A DNA stretch of 64,000 bases from CAZNPL01 sp964574815 (GTDB lineage: Bacteria > Planctomycetota > Phycisphaerae > UBA1845). The stretch lies in assembly GCA_964574815.1 (NCBI GenBank), contig CAZNPL010000023.1, positions 35,179 to 99,178 of the forward strand, given 5' to 3'. Shown one piece after another: positions 35,979-44,896 of this stretch (the stretch's first letter is position 1; every line of letters begins with the position of its first letter). The position numbers were made by a program, and so were the translations under genes. The notes beneath the pieces were generated by a model. It saw nothing but the letters and a program-made list of their open reading frames with translations. It was not told the DNA's origin and ran no database searches.

Positions 35979-36707
35979 TTAAGGCACACCCGGCGCGGAG
36001 ATGCAGCAACCGGTCTCGCCGTTCGTTTCGCACGGTTCAGCCGGGAGCGGGCCGGGGCCATCCGGATCGGTAAACGAGATTCCGCACAGGAACCCGGTGC
36101 CGCAGTCGTGGTCTGAATACGTGCAAACGCTTTCACCCGCAACGGCGACGCATGCATCGTCCGTGCAGAACTGGCCGTCGGCGCAAGCGGACACGTCGGT
36201 GCAGCGAATGAAGGGGTCCACGCAGCTCCCGCTGACACAACCGATCGCGCGAACCTCGTCACCGTCGAGGTCGCCCTCGCCGTCACTGTCGACAAACACG
36301 AGCACGTGAAGATTCGCGGGATTGCCGTTTGCGTCCGTCGTAAAGTCGTCCGTTGCCTCCAGGGTGTGGGTCAGATGCGCGACGCCTCCGGAGTTGGATT
36401 CGACCGGAGCGACCAATCTGAACGGGATCCGCCCGGGAAGCCCGGAAGGCTCCTGGGATATCTGGAAGCGATAGAAGGTATTCGGCTGCAGGCCGTTCAC
36501 GGTGATCGCCATGTGGACGCGGCCGAAGCCGCCTCCCGATTGTTTATCCTCCGTGAAGTTGAAAACCGCGATTCCGTCAACGTTGGGATTATCGGCCACG
36601 CCGCTCAAGAGCGGCATGAATTCCTTGACCTTGACCGCCTTAGCTTGCGCGAAACCGGCAAGCGAACATACTACCAAGACACACGTTAACCGCCCCAAAT
36701 TAGACAT
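35979..36707 (-). CDS. Secreted Cys-rich hypothetical protein
   Basis: The ATG at 36707 follows AGGAGGAG. A signal peptide (CVLVVCSLAGFAQA) precedes a beta-sandwich-like domain (VHMAITVNGLQPNTFYRFQI, LVFVDSDGEGDLDGDEVRAI, the latter calcium-loop-like). A C-terminal Cys-rich tail has about twelve cysteines (CVSGSCVDPFIRC, CADGQFCTDDAC, CGTGFLCG), typical of disulfide-bonded secreted tails. The CHRD-like first half (a dilution-style repeat with ADNPNVDG) is possible but unproven. It has its own terminator. Confidence 0.75.
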   Translation of the reverse strand: MSNLGRLTCVLVVCSLAGFAQAKAVKVKEFMPLLSGVADNPNVDGIAVFNFTEDKQSGGGFGRVHMAITVNGLQPNTFYRFQISQEPSGLPGRIPFRLVAPVESNSGGVAHLTHTLEATDDFTTDANGNPANLHVLVFVDSDGEGDLDGDEVRAIGCVSGSCVDPFIRCTDVSACADGQFCTDDACVAVAGESVCTYSDHDCGTGFLCGISFTDPDGPGPLPAEPCETNGETGCCISAPGVP

Positions 36708-37239
36708 ATTTCACTCCTCCTGGAACGCCAACCTCACCAGAACCTGCACTCGCACGATTCGCCGCGCCTGAAAAGCCGCAGCGTCCCAGCAACCGATAAG
36801 GTGCAGATTATCAGAACCGAGGTTGTGTCGTCAACGTAAATCGTTGAAGGGTGAGGCGGCGAAGTGTGATCGTGCGTGTGGACCGGCTGTCAGTCGTTCC
36901 GGTGTGCAACGCCGCGCAATCGCTGAGTTCCGACAAAGTCCGAGGTCGCGGTTTGCCGTTGGTCTCGAATCAGTGGCCGTTTGCCGGATCGGGTGCTTAA
37001 AGTGGTGGTTGTTGAATTGGTCGATGCGTATTATGATAGATTGCGGGAGCGAGTGGCGGCGGGGCTGGGTTGAGAGGGCACGTCCGATAGTAATAAAGAC
37101 GCTTCGCTGGCTCGCGTTGGCGGGGACTGTGAAGATCGGTTTGTGCGTGGGGATGCGCGGCGTTTCGCGATGCATCGGGGTCGCGTTTGCGTTGGTCAGA
37201 AGCGGCTGGTGGCCTACGGCGTGAGAGGTGCCGACGCGG
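36708..37239. other. Intergenic region, nothing recognised
   Basis: The 532 bp contain the 5' region of the secreted Cys-rich gene and the downstream flank of the PilZ gene. I see no gene, repeat or terminator here. Confidence 0.45.
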
Positions 37240-38364
37240 TCAGGCGCGGCAGGATTGCATCGAGGGCGTGGCGAGGGCGACGGCGTCCGCCACACGGCTG
37301 TACGCCACCACTTTGCCACGTTTTCCTATCGCCTGGTTGACTTCGACGCACAGGTTCAAACCGCAATCTACTACTCTGCCCGGGCGCAAGACCGCCCAGC
37401 CATTGAAGCCGCCCCCCTGAATGTGTACCAGAGTGGGCGCGGCGGACGAGGAAAGGATGTTGCTCACGCGGTTGTTGAGCAGGCCCGATTGCGACGCCAC
37501 GCGTCGCCCGCCGGCCATCAGCGACGCCCTATATCGAAACGGCATTACCTGTACGACGAAAGTGGCTTGGCGGCCGCAGAGGATCTGTGCAATCTCGCGT
37601 CTGGCGGTGCGCACCGAGTTGAACGCTCTTTGAAAAGCGAGGCGGCACCGTCCCGAGGGCTGTATGAAGCGACGCCACCGCTGCGTCAGGCCTGCCGGAA
37701 CCGCGGGTTGAATCTTTGGCGGATGCAGCGAGAGCCGTTCGCTCGCCCGTAACAGGGCCTCCCGTCCCGAAGCGGCGATGTGTGCAACCGTCGTCAGGAG
37801 CGCATTGAACGCGTTGCGTTTTTCGGGGGGCGGGTGGTTTGTGGGGCTGTCGTCCGGGTCGGCGTATTGGTCGAGCGATCGAGCCGATTCGACGAATGCC
37901 AGGCCGATGTGACAAGAGTTGTGGCGCCACTCGCAGCGCATGACCCGGGCCACGTCATAGCTTAGGCCTGAAGATGCGTTTTCGAAGGCAAAGCACATGA
38001 TCGCGCCGGGCGGCACGAGGCGTGACAAGCGGATTCCCATTCCGTCGGCCGAGATGTCAACGATGGGCGCCTGGACGTTGAGATCCACTTCGTACCCGTT
38101 GAACGCGTAGCCGACAACGAAGATTGGACGTGCGGAGTGGCCGGGTCTCTCGGCGATGGGTACGCGCGGGGTGTCCCGCCGCTCGTCGGGGTTGCGCGGT
38201 CCAACACGCCATTCGCCAAAGGCGTCGTCAAACAGGCGGGCGAGGTGCTCGCTGTTCACGCATCCCGCGACGTCCGGTCTATTGTATGAGGGTATGCCCA
38301 TCGCTGTCCGATCCCCTGGCGCCCGCAGTGCCTGCTCTGGGAGCGCACTCCACGATTGAAGCAT
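37240..38364 (-). CDS. PilZ-domain protein
   Basis: The 374-residue product carries a PilZ domain with the c-di-GMP signature: ERRDTPRVPI (RxxxR-type) and VDISADGMGIRLS (D-x-S-x-x-G) about 50 residues later, with CHIGLAFVE closing the barrel. The C-terminal half is basic and unrecognised. It likely binds c-di-GMP and alters an envelope or motility output. Start is uncertain between ATG 38364 and ATG 38301. It stands alone on the minus strand. Confidence 0.8.
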   Translation of the reverse strand: MLQSWSALPEQALRAPGDRTAMGIPSYNRPDVAGCVNSEHLARLFDDAFGEWRVGPRNPDERRDTPRVPIAERPGHSARPIFVVGYAFNGYEVDLNVQAPIVDISADGMGIRLSRLVPPGAIMCFAFENASSGLSYDVARVMRCEWRHNSCHIGLAFVESARSLDQYADPDDSPTNHPPPEKRNAFNALLTTVAHIAASGREALLRASERLSLHPPKIQPAVPAGLTQRWRRFIQPSGRCRLAFQRAFNSVRTARREIAQILCGRQATFVVQVMPFRYRASLMAGGRRVASQSGLLNNRVSNILSSSAAPTLVHIQGGGFNGWAVLRPGRVVDCGLNLCVEVNQAIGKRGKVVAYSRVADAVALATPSMQSCRA

Positions 38365-38761
38365 GCAATACGAACGGGGTGCAGTCAAAACACGGGCGAG
38401 GATTGGCGGCTTGAGGCAAGATTCGTGAGCGCCGCCGGCGCGGTTTTACAGGGCAGTGGGGCGGCTTGATTAAGCTATCACTTATTACTGGCGAGACTCT
38501 GCGGGGCGTCGCCCGTCGTGGACGGGCCTCGTTTTGCGAAGGCGAGGGGAGTCAAGTCGCCTGTGGCGCCCGGGATTCGGCGGCCCGGGGGGAGCCTAGC
38601 GCCCGCTGTCGCTAATGGCTCGCGGAGGTGATTTCCGTATGTTAACGTGGAGGGTCTGCTTGCGTACCCGGCGAAACCGGCGGGGCGGTTCGACCTATGG
38701 GGCGGCGCTGCGTGGGGTGGTCGCCGAGGCAGACGTCCGATCCTGTTGAGATGCCGGCGAC
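38365..38761. other. Intergenic region between divergent PilZ and zinc-ribbon genes
   Basis: About 400 bp with no supported gene, RNA or repeat. Confidence 0.45.
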
Positions 38762-39739
38762 ATGACGACGTCCGCATATCCGGACTGGAGCCTGGTTCAT
38801 TTCGACGTGCTTTGCGGCCGATGCGGGCACGACCTGCGCGGGCTTCACGAGCCGCGGTGCCCCAAGTGCGGACTTCGGTTCAACTGGGCCGAGGCCGTAC
38901 CGTTGGAGCAACTGACCTGTCTCGGGTGTGGCTACCGGCTCTACGGTTTGCAGGAGGCGCGCTGTCCGGAGTGCGGCCGGGCGTTTTCGTGGGACCAGGT
39001 GCTCGAGGCCTATAGGACGCGCAGGGGCGATCACTTCGAACACCGCTGGCGCGATCGGGCGGTGCGGTCGTTTCTACAGAGTTGGCGGGCGGCGCTGCGC
39101 CCCGACCGGCTGTGGGAGGGGACGAGCATTCACGACCTTCCGCCGACGCGGCCGCTGATCGTCATGGCCGGTGTGGCGTGGGCGATCGCCGCGGTGACGA
39201 CGATCATCGCTCCGACGACGCTGAGTGCATTCTTGTCCGGCATGGCTTGGCGGTCGCGCCAATTGTATTCCACTAAGGCCGTCTGGACGCTCTGGCTCGA
39301 TTTGCTCATTGAGGCGTTGGCGTCACGGGTGACGTGGGCGGTCATCGCCGCCCAACTGGCATGGGCCACCGGTGCGCTCGGCGCGCTGATGATCTTTCGC
39401 CAGTCGATGCGGCATTATAAGGTCCGCAACGCCCACGTGATCCGCGTGTGGGCCTATTCTGTGCTCGGTGCACTACCGGCGATGATGTTGCTGGTTTGGG
39501 GTGCGATCGGGAGTCTGGCGATTATTTCGCCGTTTGTGCGGCTCGATGACGAGCCTCTCGGTGCCTTCCTCTCGATTACGCTGCTGGCTGTGTTCTACGG
39601 CCACGCCGGGTGGTCGATTCACAACGGTTACAAGTTTTACCTTGAGATGGATCGGCCGGGTGCAGTCGCCTTCAGCGTTTTGATTATCGCCGGATTGCTC
39701 TCGATGGTGGTGGTGATGCAGATTTTGGGGATGCGTTAG
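38762..39739 (+). CDS. Membrane protein with two N-terminal zinc ribbons
   Basis: The 325-residue protein starts with CGRCGHDLRGLHEPRCPKCG and CLGCGYRLYGLQEARCPECG (about residues 18-77). Five or six hydrophobic helices follow, including PLIVMAGVAWAIAAVTTIIA and the C-terminal AFSVLIIAGLLSMVVVMQIL. It is part of the recurring ribbon family. Its last 20 codons reappear, diverged, at 41598-41666 as a duplication relic. It lies 48 bp before the first duplicated gene. Confidence 0.75.
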   Translation: MTTSAYPDWSLVHFDVLCGRCGHDLRGLHEPRCPKCGLRFNWAEAVPLEQLTCLGCGYRLYGLQEARCPECGRAFSWDQVLEAYRTRRGDHFEHRWRDRAVRSFLQSWRAALRPDRLWEGTSIHDLPPTRPLIVMAGVAWAIAAVTTIIAPTTLSAFLSGMAWRSRQLYSTKAVWTLWLDLLIEALASRVTWAVIAAQLAWATGALGALMIFRQSMRHYKVRNAHVIRVWAYSVLGALPAMMLLVWGAIGSLAIISPFVRLDDEPLGAFLSITLLAVFYGHAGWSIHNGYKFYLEMDRPGAVAFSVLIIAGLLSMVVVMQILGMR

Positions 39740-39787
39740 TGGCGTGCGGATCTGATACGGGTGGGTGCGATCGCTTACGATGTGAAC

Positions 39788-41347
39788 ATGAACGGCGGAA
39801 AGTCTGAAACTGCGCGGGCGATGCCGATGTCGGCGGAAGGCGCGGCGCCCGACGGTGACCGTGCGATTCCGCCACGGTATTGGTGGCTGAAGCGCATTTT
39901 GCTGGGCGTGCTCGCACTGTTCATCCTTCTGCACGTGTTGCGGCTCTGGTGGGGGCACGTTGCGGAGAGTCGATTCGAGGCCGAAGTCGCCCGCTACCGG
40001 GCGGCGGGGCAGCCCGTTGATCCGGAGGACTTCGACCCTCCGCCGATCGATGACGAAGACAACGCGGCGCTGCTTTACATGGAAGCCGCGAACGCAATCG
40101 TCACGCCGCAGAACGTCGATCTAGATATCCTGGGCAGGTCCTTCAGTCCCGAATACGTTCGCGCGAATTTGGAGGACATGCACGTTTGGGTTGAATCCAA
40201 TGCAGAGCCGCTGAAGCTGCTACAGAGAGCACGCGAGCGCGCCGGGGTGGATTGGGAAGTTCAAGTGCAAAGCCCCATAATCGGGACATATCTCCCCATG
40301 CTTTCACCACAACGCGAGCTCGTCAAGCTGGTCGGATCGGTCGCATTGTACGAACACGCCGCCGGCGACCACAACGCGGCTGTCGGGCGAGTTCTGGACA
40401 TGCTGCGTGTGGCGTCGGCCATCGATCGTCAGCCATCGTTGATCAGTCATCTGGTGTCCATCGCATTGAGAGACATGGTGATACGCACCGTCGAAGCGAT
40501 CCTGCCCAATCTGGTCATCGAGAATAAGCTCGAAGCACATTCCGCTTTGGTGCCCAGCGACACACGCGCGCAACTCGAGAGCGTGATCGCTGCATTGCAA
40601 GATGAGACCAACATGACCGCTGCGGCACGGACGGTATGTTTCTTCGAGCGTGCCATGATGATTGACACGGTGGACCTAGCAACGACAGGGCGGTTAGGAC
40701 CAATCGGGCTATTCTCGACGATGGGCGGCGGAGCACCCGCGCCGGCCTCACTCCCGGAGCGAGCCGCCGTCTATCCGCTCGGGCCGCTAATCATGCTCGA
40801 CGCACTCAAGATGTGCCAGCACCTTACCACCTGGGCGGAAGCAGTGAGCAAACCAACGTGGCCCGTAGCTGCTGAGGCCGCTCCGCGCGATCCTTCTTTA
40901 TCCAAAGGAATCGAGTCTTTACAGCATCCCTTGTCGAGAATGCTGCTTCCGTTCATGCGGCGGCCAGCCGTCCTGCACTTTCGCGCGGTCGCCGATCAAC
41001 GGATGGCCATCATCGCCATCGCGTTGCGGCTGTACCGGCATGATCATGGTGCCCTGCCCGAGTTACTCAAAGCCCTAGTTCCGGACTACCTTGACGAGTT
41101 GCCGGGCGATCCGTTTGCCGTGAGCGAGCGCGAATTCGGCTATCTACCCGACAACGAGCGCCCGATCCTCTATAGCGTAGGGGAAAATGGAATCGACGAG
41201 GGTGGAGCCGTTGACATGAACGACCGCAATAGCGTGGACTATTACATGATCGACCAGGTGTTCTTCCTTGACGGGGCGCGGCCTTCGAAGGCTGAGGACC
41301 TTCCGACCGAGATGCTTTGGTCAGAAGAGGGTGATGGCGATCAGTAG
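39788..41347 (+). CDS. Membrane-anchored hypothetical protein, tandem copy 1
   Basis: A 519-residue protein with one N-terminal transmembrane helix (ILLGVLALFILLHVLRLWWG) and a long helical extracytoplasmic domain. It starts with PVDPEDFDPPPIDDEDNAAL. The C-terminal motif LALRLYRHDHGALPELL-type, DELPGDPF and ILYSVGENGIDEGG is common in planctomycete proteins of unknown function and in pseudopilin-like C termini. A GTG 6 bp upstream is another start. It is paralogous to the gene at 41713; both ends are nearly identical and the middle has diverged. The 3' end overlaps an antisense relic. Confidence 0.75.
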   Translation: MNGGKSETARAMPMSAEGAAPDGDRAIPPRYWWLKRILLGVLALFILLHVLRLWWGHVAESRFEAEVARYRAAGQPVDPEDFDPPPIDDEDNAALLYMEAANAIVTPQNVDLDILGRSFSPEYVRANLEDMHVWVESNAEPLKLLQRARERAGVDWEVQVQSPIIGTYLPMLSPQRELVKLVGSVALYEHAAGDHNAAVGRVLDMLRVASAIDRQPSLISHLVSIALRDMVIRTVEAILPNLVIENKLEAHSALVPSDTRAQLESVIAALQDETNMTAAARTVCFFERAMMIDTVDLATTGRLGPIGLFSTMGGGAPAPASLPERAAVYPLGPLIMLDALKMCQHLTTWAEAVSKPTWPVAAEAAPRDPSLSKGIESLQHPLSRMLLPFMRRPAVLHFRAVADQRMAIIAIALRLYRHDHGALPELLKALVPDYLDELPGDPFAVSEREFGYLPDNERPILYSVGENGIDEGGAVDMNDRNSVDYYMIDQVFFLDGARPSKAEDLPTEMLWSEEGDGDQ

Positions 41348-41597
41348 GACGTACAGGACGATCAGCGGGACGCCGACGAAGATGATGGCGGCCAGGACGT
41401 ACCAAAGGATGGGGACTGCCAGGCCCAATGCCTCGACGCGCAGGCGTCTTCGCCGCATGGTTCGGGCGGCGATGTGGATCAGGTCCAGCCACCAGGCCGC
41501 GATCTGACCGGCGGGAAAGGTGATCGCAAAGATGGCCAGGCCTATCCGCCACGAGTCCGCGTCGCTCGGAAGGAGAATCGCGAGCAGGGCTGCGGTG
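41321..41597 (-). pseudogene. 3' fragment of the zinc-ribbon membrane gene at 43231
   Basis: Bases 41341-41594 are identical by eye to 43251-43504 and encode the last 90 or so residues (LLAILLPSDADSWRIGLAIF ... LLIAITLF) of that membrane protein. The rest of the gene is absent: homology ends abruptly at about 41597, where a plus-strand relic begins. It is the right end of a tandem duplication. Confidence 0.85.
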
Positions 41598-41666
41598 GCG
41601 GTCAGCGTTTTGATCATCGCCGGCTTGCTCACGATGGCCGTGGTGGTACAGATTCTGTCGGTGTGA
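41598..41666 (+). pseudogene. 3' fragment of the zinc-ribbon gene at 38762
   Basis: The frame VSVLIIAGLLTMAVVVQIL, then a stop at 41664-41666, matches the C terminus of the 38762 gene (FSVLIIAGLLSMVVVMQIL). The junction with the antisense fragment at about 41597 marks the duplication breakpoint. Confidence 0.75.
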
Positions 41667-41712
41667 GAGCGGCAATACGCCGCCGGCGCGGACTGGCGTG
41701 ATTGCGTAGGAT

Positions 41713-43257
41713 GTGAACGTGAACGGCGGAAAGTCTGAAACTACGCAGTCATTGACGACGCAGGGCGCGGCGCCCGATGGGGACCGTGCGATTCCGCCAC
41801 GGTATTGGTGGCTGAAGCGCATTGTGCTGGGCGTGCTGGCACTGTTCGTCTTGCTGCTACTGCTGCGGCTGTGGTGGGGCCACGTTGCGGAAAACCGATT
41901 CGAGGCCCAGCTCGACCGTTACAGGGCCGCCGGGCAGCCCGTCGATCCGGAGGACTTCGACCCTCCGCCGATTGATGACGAAGACAACGCGGCGCTTGTT
42001 TATATGCAAGCCGCCAACGCGATCGTCACGCCCCCGAATGTCACACTTGATGTCGTGAACGAGAGGTTTTCAACCGACGTGGCCGAGCACCTGCCTGATC
42101 TGCGGGCATGGGTCGCGGCGAACGCAAAGCAACTCGAACTTGCGCATCTGGCCCGCAATCTTCCAGCAGCGGATTGGGGGACCCGGCCTCGAAGCCCGAT
42201 GTTGACTGCTTTGATTCCAACGCTTGGACCGCAGCGCCGACTGGCCAAGCTTATCGGCAGTGCGGCGCTTTACGAGTACCACGCGGGCGAGCACGAGGCG
42301 GCGATTGAGAGGCTCCTCGATCTCATGCGCCTGGGGTCGGCGATCGATCGGGGGCCTTCTTTGATCAGTCACTTGGTCGCGATAAGCGTCACGGGCGTTA
42401 GCGTGAATGTGATCGAAGTCTTGCTGGATGAACTGCGAGTGGCTGGGGATTCGGACGCCCGCGTTGGCGACCCGCGTTATGCTGCGCGCGGATCCGTCAA
42501 GGAACTCATCGCCCGCTTACTCGAAGAAAGCGAGTTGATCAGTGCCGCACGCGAGGGGTACTTTTTCGAGCGCACGATCATGGCAATTGACACGTGTCGG
42601 CTGCTGGCCTCCGGAAAGATTACTTTCTCGAGTTTGAGCTGGAGAGCACCTGCAGGACCTTCGCCGATCGAGAGAGCGACCCAGCGGATGTTCGCTCCGT
42701 TGTTACAGCTCGACGCTCTGGAAATGTGCGAAGAATTCACCGCATGGGCCAACGTGGTAAGCCAGCCAACGTGGCCGGAGGCTGTGGCGACCATTCCGCC
42801 GAGCCCGGCCGACTTCAGCGGACTTGACAAGCTCCGCCGCCCGGTGACCTTCACGATGTTCCCCGCCCTCGACCGCTCCGCACTGCTGCATTTTCGTGGG
42901 CTGGCGCATCGGCGCATGGCCGCCCTGGGACTTGCGCTGCGGCTCTACGCTATGGACCACGGAGAGCTTCCCGAAGTGCTTGACGTGCTCGTCCCGGAGT
43001 ATCTGGATGATCTGCCGTCCGATCCTTTTGCGGCTGACCGGCGGCCGTTCGGCTACCTGCCGCACCGGGACCGCCCGATTCTCTACAGCGTTGGTGAGAA
43101 CGGCATCGACGACGGCGGGCGCGTAGTATCCGAATTCGGACACATCGACTATCACAAGGCGGACGAGGTTTTCTTTCTTGACGGGGCGCGGCCCTCGAAG
43201 GCTGAGGACCTTCCGACCGAGATGCTTCGGTCAGAAGAGGGTGATGGCGATCAGTAG
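41713..43257 (+). CDS. Membrane-anchored hypothetical protein, tandem copy 2
   Basis: Paralogue of the gene at 39788 (514 residues; GTG at 41713 or 41719). It shares the NGGKSET start, the IPPRYWWLKRI-x-LGVLAL helix, PVDPEDFDPPPIDDEDNAAL and the C-terminal ILYSVGENGIDDGG. Between them the middle 300 residues are clearly diverged. Its last 27 bp overlap the convergent zinc-ribbon gene, as in copy 1. Function unknown; the two copies may differ in ligand or partner. Confidence 0.75.
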   Translation: MNVNGGKSETTQSLTTQGAAPDGDRAIPPRYWWLKRIVLGVLALFVLLLLLRLWWGHVAENRFEAQLDRYRAAGQPVDPEDFDPPPIDDEDNAALVYMQAANAIVTPPNVTLDVVNERFSTDVAEHLPDLRAWVAANAKQLELAHLARNLPAADWGTRPRSPMLTALIPTLGPQRRLAKLIGSAALYEYHAGEHEAAIERLLDLMRLGSAIDRGPSLISHLVAISVTGVSVNVIEVLLDELRVAGDSDARVGDPRYAARGSVKELIARLLEESELISAAREGYFFERTIMAIDTCRLLASGKITFSSLSWRAPAGPSPIERATQRMFAPLLQLDALEMCEEFTAWANVVSQPTWPEAVATIPPSPADFSGLDKLRRPVTFTMFPALDRSALLHFRGLAHRRMAALGLALRLYAMDHGELPEVLDVLVPEYLDDLPSDPFAADRRPFGYLPHRDRPILYSVGENGIDDGGRVVSEFGHIDYHKADEVFFLDGARPSKAEDLPTEMLRSEEGDGDQ

Positions 43258-44064
43258 GACGTACAGGACGATCAGCGGGACGCCGACGAAGATGATGGCG
43301 GCCAGGACGTACCAAAGGATGGGGACTGCCAGGCCCAATGCCTCGACGCGCAGGCGTCTTCGCCGCATGGTTCGGGCGGCGATGTGGATCAGGTCCAGCC
43401 ACCAGGCCGCGATCTGACCGGCGGGAAAGGTGATCGCAAAGATGGCCAGGCCTATCCGCCACGAGTCCGCGTCGCTCGGAAGGAGAATCGCGAGCAGGGC
43501 TGCGGCGGCGGGGACGGCTGAGACGGCGAGGGGGCCGCTGGCGTAATAGCTCATGGCGACGGCCCGATTCTGGACGGCGAGCGGGATCGATTTCGGGTGG
43601 AAGAAGTAGCTTGGGACGCCGGTGGCGGCTGCGAGGAAGAGCAGCAGGCACACCAGCAGTACGACGGGGAACCATGGCGACCGCAGCAAGACATCGGGCA
43701 GTTCATCAGGCGACATGTGCCGCCATGAGACCAGGTAGGCCGCGATGAGTACAACGGCCCACGGCAGCGCGGCGTGAGCCACGGTCAGGCATCGGAAGCG
43801 CTGGGCGTCGGGAAAGCTGACCGGGCGGACCATTTCGTCGCAGAAACGCCGCTGGCGGAACATCACCATCCGGATGGTGGCCCAGTAGGCGCGGAACCAG
43901 CCGATCTCGTCACGGTGCGACCAAGGCAGGGCCGGCTCGGTTGAGCGGATCGCGTCGAGCGAATAGCCGCACTCGGGGCAGCGATCGCCGGTCAGGCCAC
44001 GGAGGTTGTAGCCGCACTCCTGGCAGTAGACTTCGATCAGGATTTCCGGCTGTGCTTCCGCCAT
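43231..44064 (-). CDS. Membrane protein with N-terminal zinc ribbon
   Basis: The 277-residue protein begins with CQECGYNLRGLTGDRCPECG (about residues 14-33) and has six or so hydrophobic helices. The ATG at 44064 is preferred over a GTG at 44079 that touches the SMUG1-like stop. It converges with, and overlaps by 27 bp, the duplicated gene on the plus strand. Its 3' third is duplicated at 41321. Likely co-transcribed with the upstream DNA glycosylase gene, 15 bp away. Confidence 0.75.
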   Translation of the reverse strand: MAEAQPEILIEVYCQECGYNLRGLTGDRCPECGYSLDAIRSTEPALPWSHRDEIGWFRAYWATIRMVMFRQRRFCDEMVRPVSFPDAQRFRCLTVAHAALPWAVVLIAAYLVSWRHMSPDELPDVLLRSPWFPVVLLVCLLLFLAAATGVPSYFFHPKSIPLAVQNRAVAMSYYASGPLAVSAVPAAAALLAILLPSDADSWRIGLAIFAITFPAGQIAAWWLDLIHIAARTMRRRRLRVEALGLAVPILWYVLAAIIFVGVPLIVLYVLLIAITLF

Positions 44065-44079
44065 TGGTGGCACCGACAC

Positions 44080-44793
44080 CTAGCCAACCTTGATCCCCAG
44101 GTCTTTGAACTGCTTTGTCGCCTTCTTTGCCCAGTCGCGGTTGGCTTCGGGGTTTGCCGGGCTGGGGTGCAGGATCCGGCCGATGTTCACGTTTGAGGCG
44201 TTCAGGGCTTCGTGAGCCCGCGACTCCGCGAACCCGCCCACTCCGATCACCCATCGTGGCTGGAGGCAGTCCACGGCCTGGCGCAGGGCCTTGTCGCACG
44301 CCTCCATCAATGGCCGCCGCTCGTTCATGGGCAGCTTGTCGGGCGTGCGGTTGCGGCCGCTCTCTTCGAGGAAAGCGAGCGGGCAGTAATTGGCGATGAA
44401 GAATCGTTCGAAGAACCGCTCCGGCATGCCGAACTGGTCGCGGGCCCAGCCCCAGATGCGCAGTCCGCTGACTTCGCTGCGGCCGCAGGACAGGCCTCCG
44501 ACCGGGCGTTTGGGGTGCTCGCGCTCCGGCTTGCCAATCTTTTCCCGGATCCCGAGCCAGTCTCGAACCATTGAGACTTCGCCGAAGGGGACGCCGGTCT
44601 GGACCATGCCCCACGGGCCGGGGTTCATTCCGAACATGACGACTTCTTTCTCGCCCCGGCCGAACCGTTTGACGTAGCACTCGTACGAGGCCCGGGCGTA
44701 TTCCAGTGGGCTGTATACGTGCGTCACTGGCGGTCCGAACCGGAGCGGTTTCAGCGCTTTCACGAGCGCCCGGCTGATTCGAATCAAATCCAT
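44080..44793 (-). CDS. SMUG1-like uracil-DNA glycosylase
   Basis: The 237-residue product has the SMUG1 motifs GMNPGPWGMVQTGVPFGE (motif 1, water-positioning Asn) and HPSPANPEANRDW (motif 2, intercalating loop). It should excise uracil and oxidised pyrimidines from DNA in base-excision repair. The ATG at 44793 follows AAGGAG; an upstream frame to 45021 overlaps the divergent rhodanese and is not used. The 103-bp gap to the rhodanese gene is a shared divergent promoter region. Confidence 0.88.
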   Translation of the reverse strand: MDLIRISRALVKALKPLRFGPPVTHVYSPLEYARASYECYVKRFGRGEKEVVMFGMNPGPWGMVQTGVPFGEVSMVRDWLGIREKIGKPEREHPKRPVGGLSCGRSEVSGLRIWGWARDQFGMPERFFERFFIANYCPLAFLEESGRNRTPDKLPMNERRPLMEACDKALRQAVDCLQPRWVIGVGGFAESRAHEALNASNVNIGRILHPSPANPEANRDWAKKATKQFKDLGIKVG

Positions 44794-44896
44794 GCGAGGC
44801 TCCTTCGACTGGGGCGCCATCATAACCGAAGATCGGTCTTTGCAATGACGTACGACTTCGCGTGACCATCGGCTGGGCAGCGTGTAGCATCTTTGC

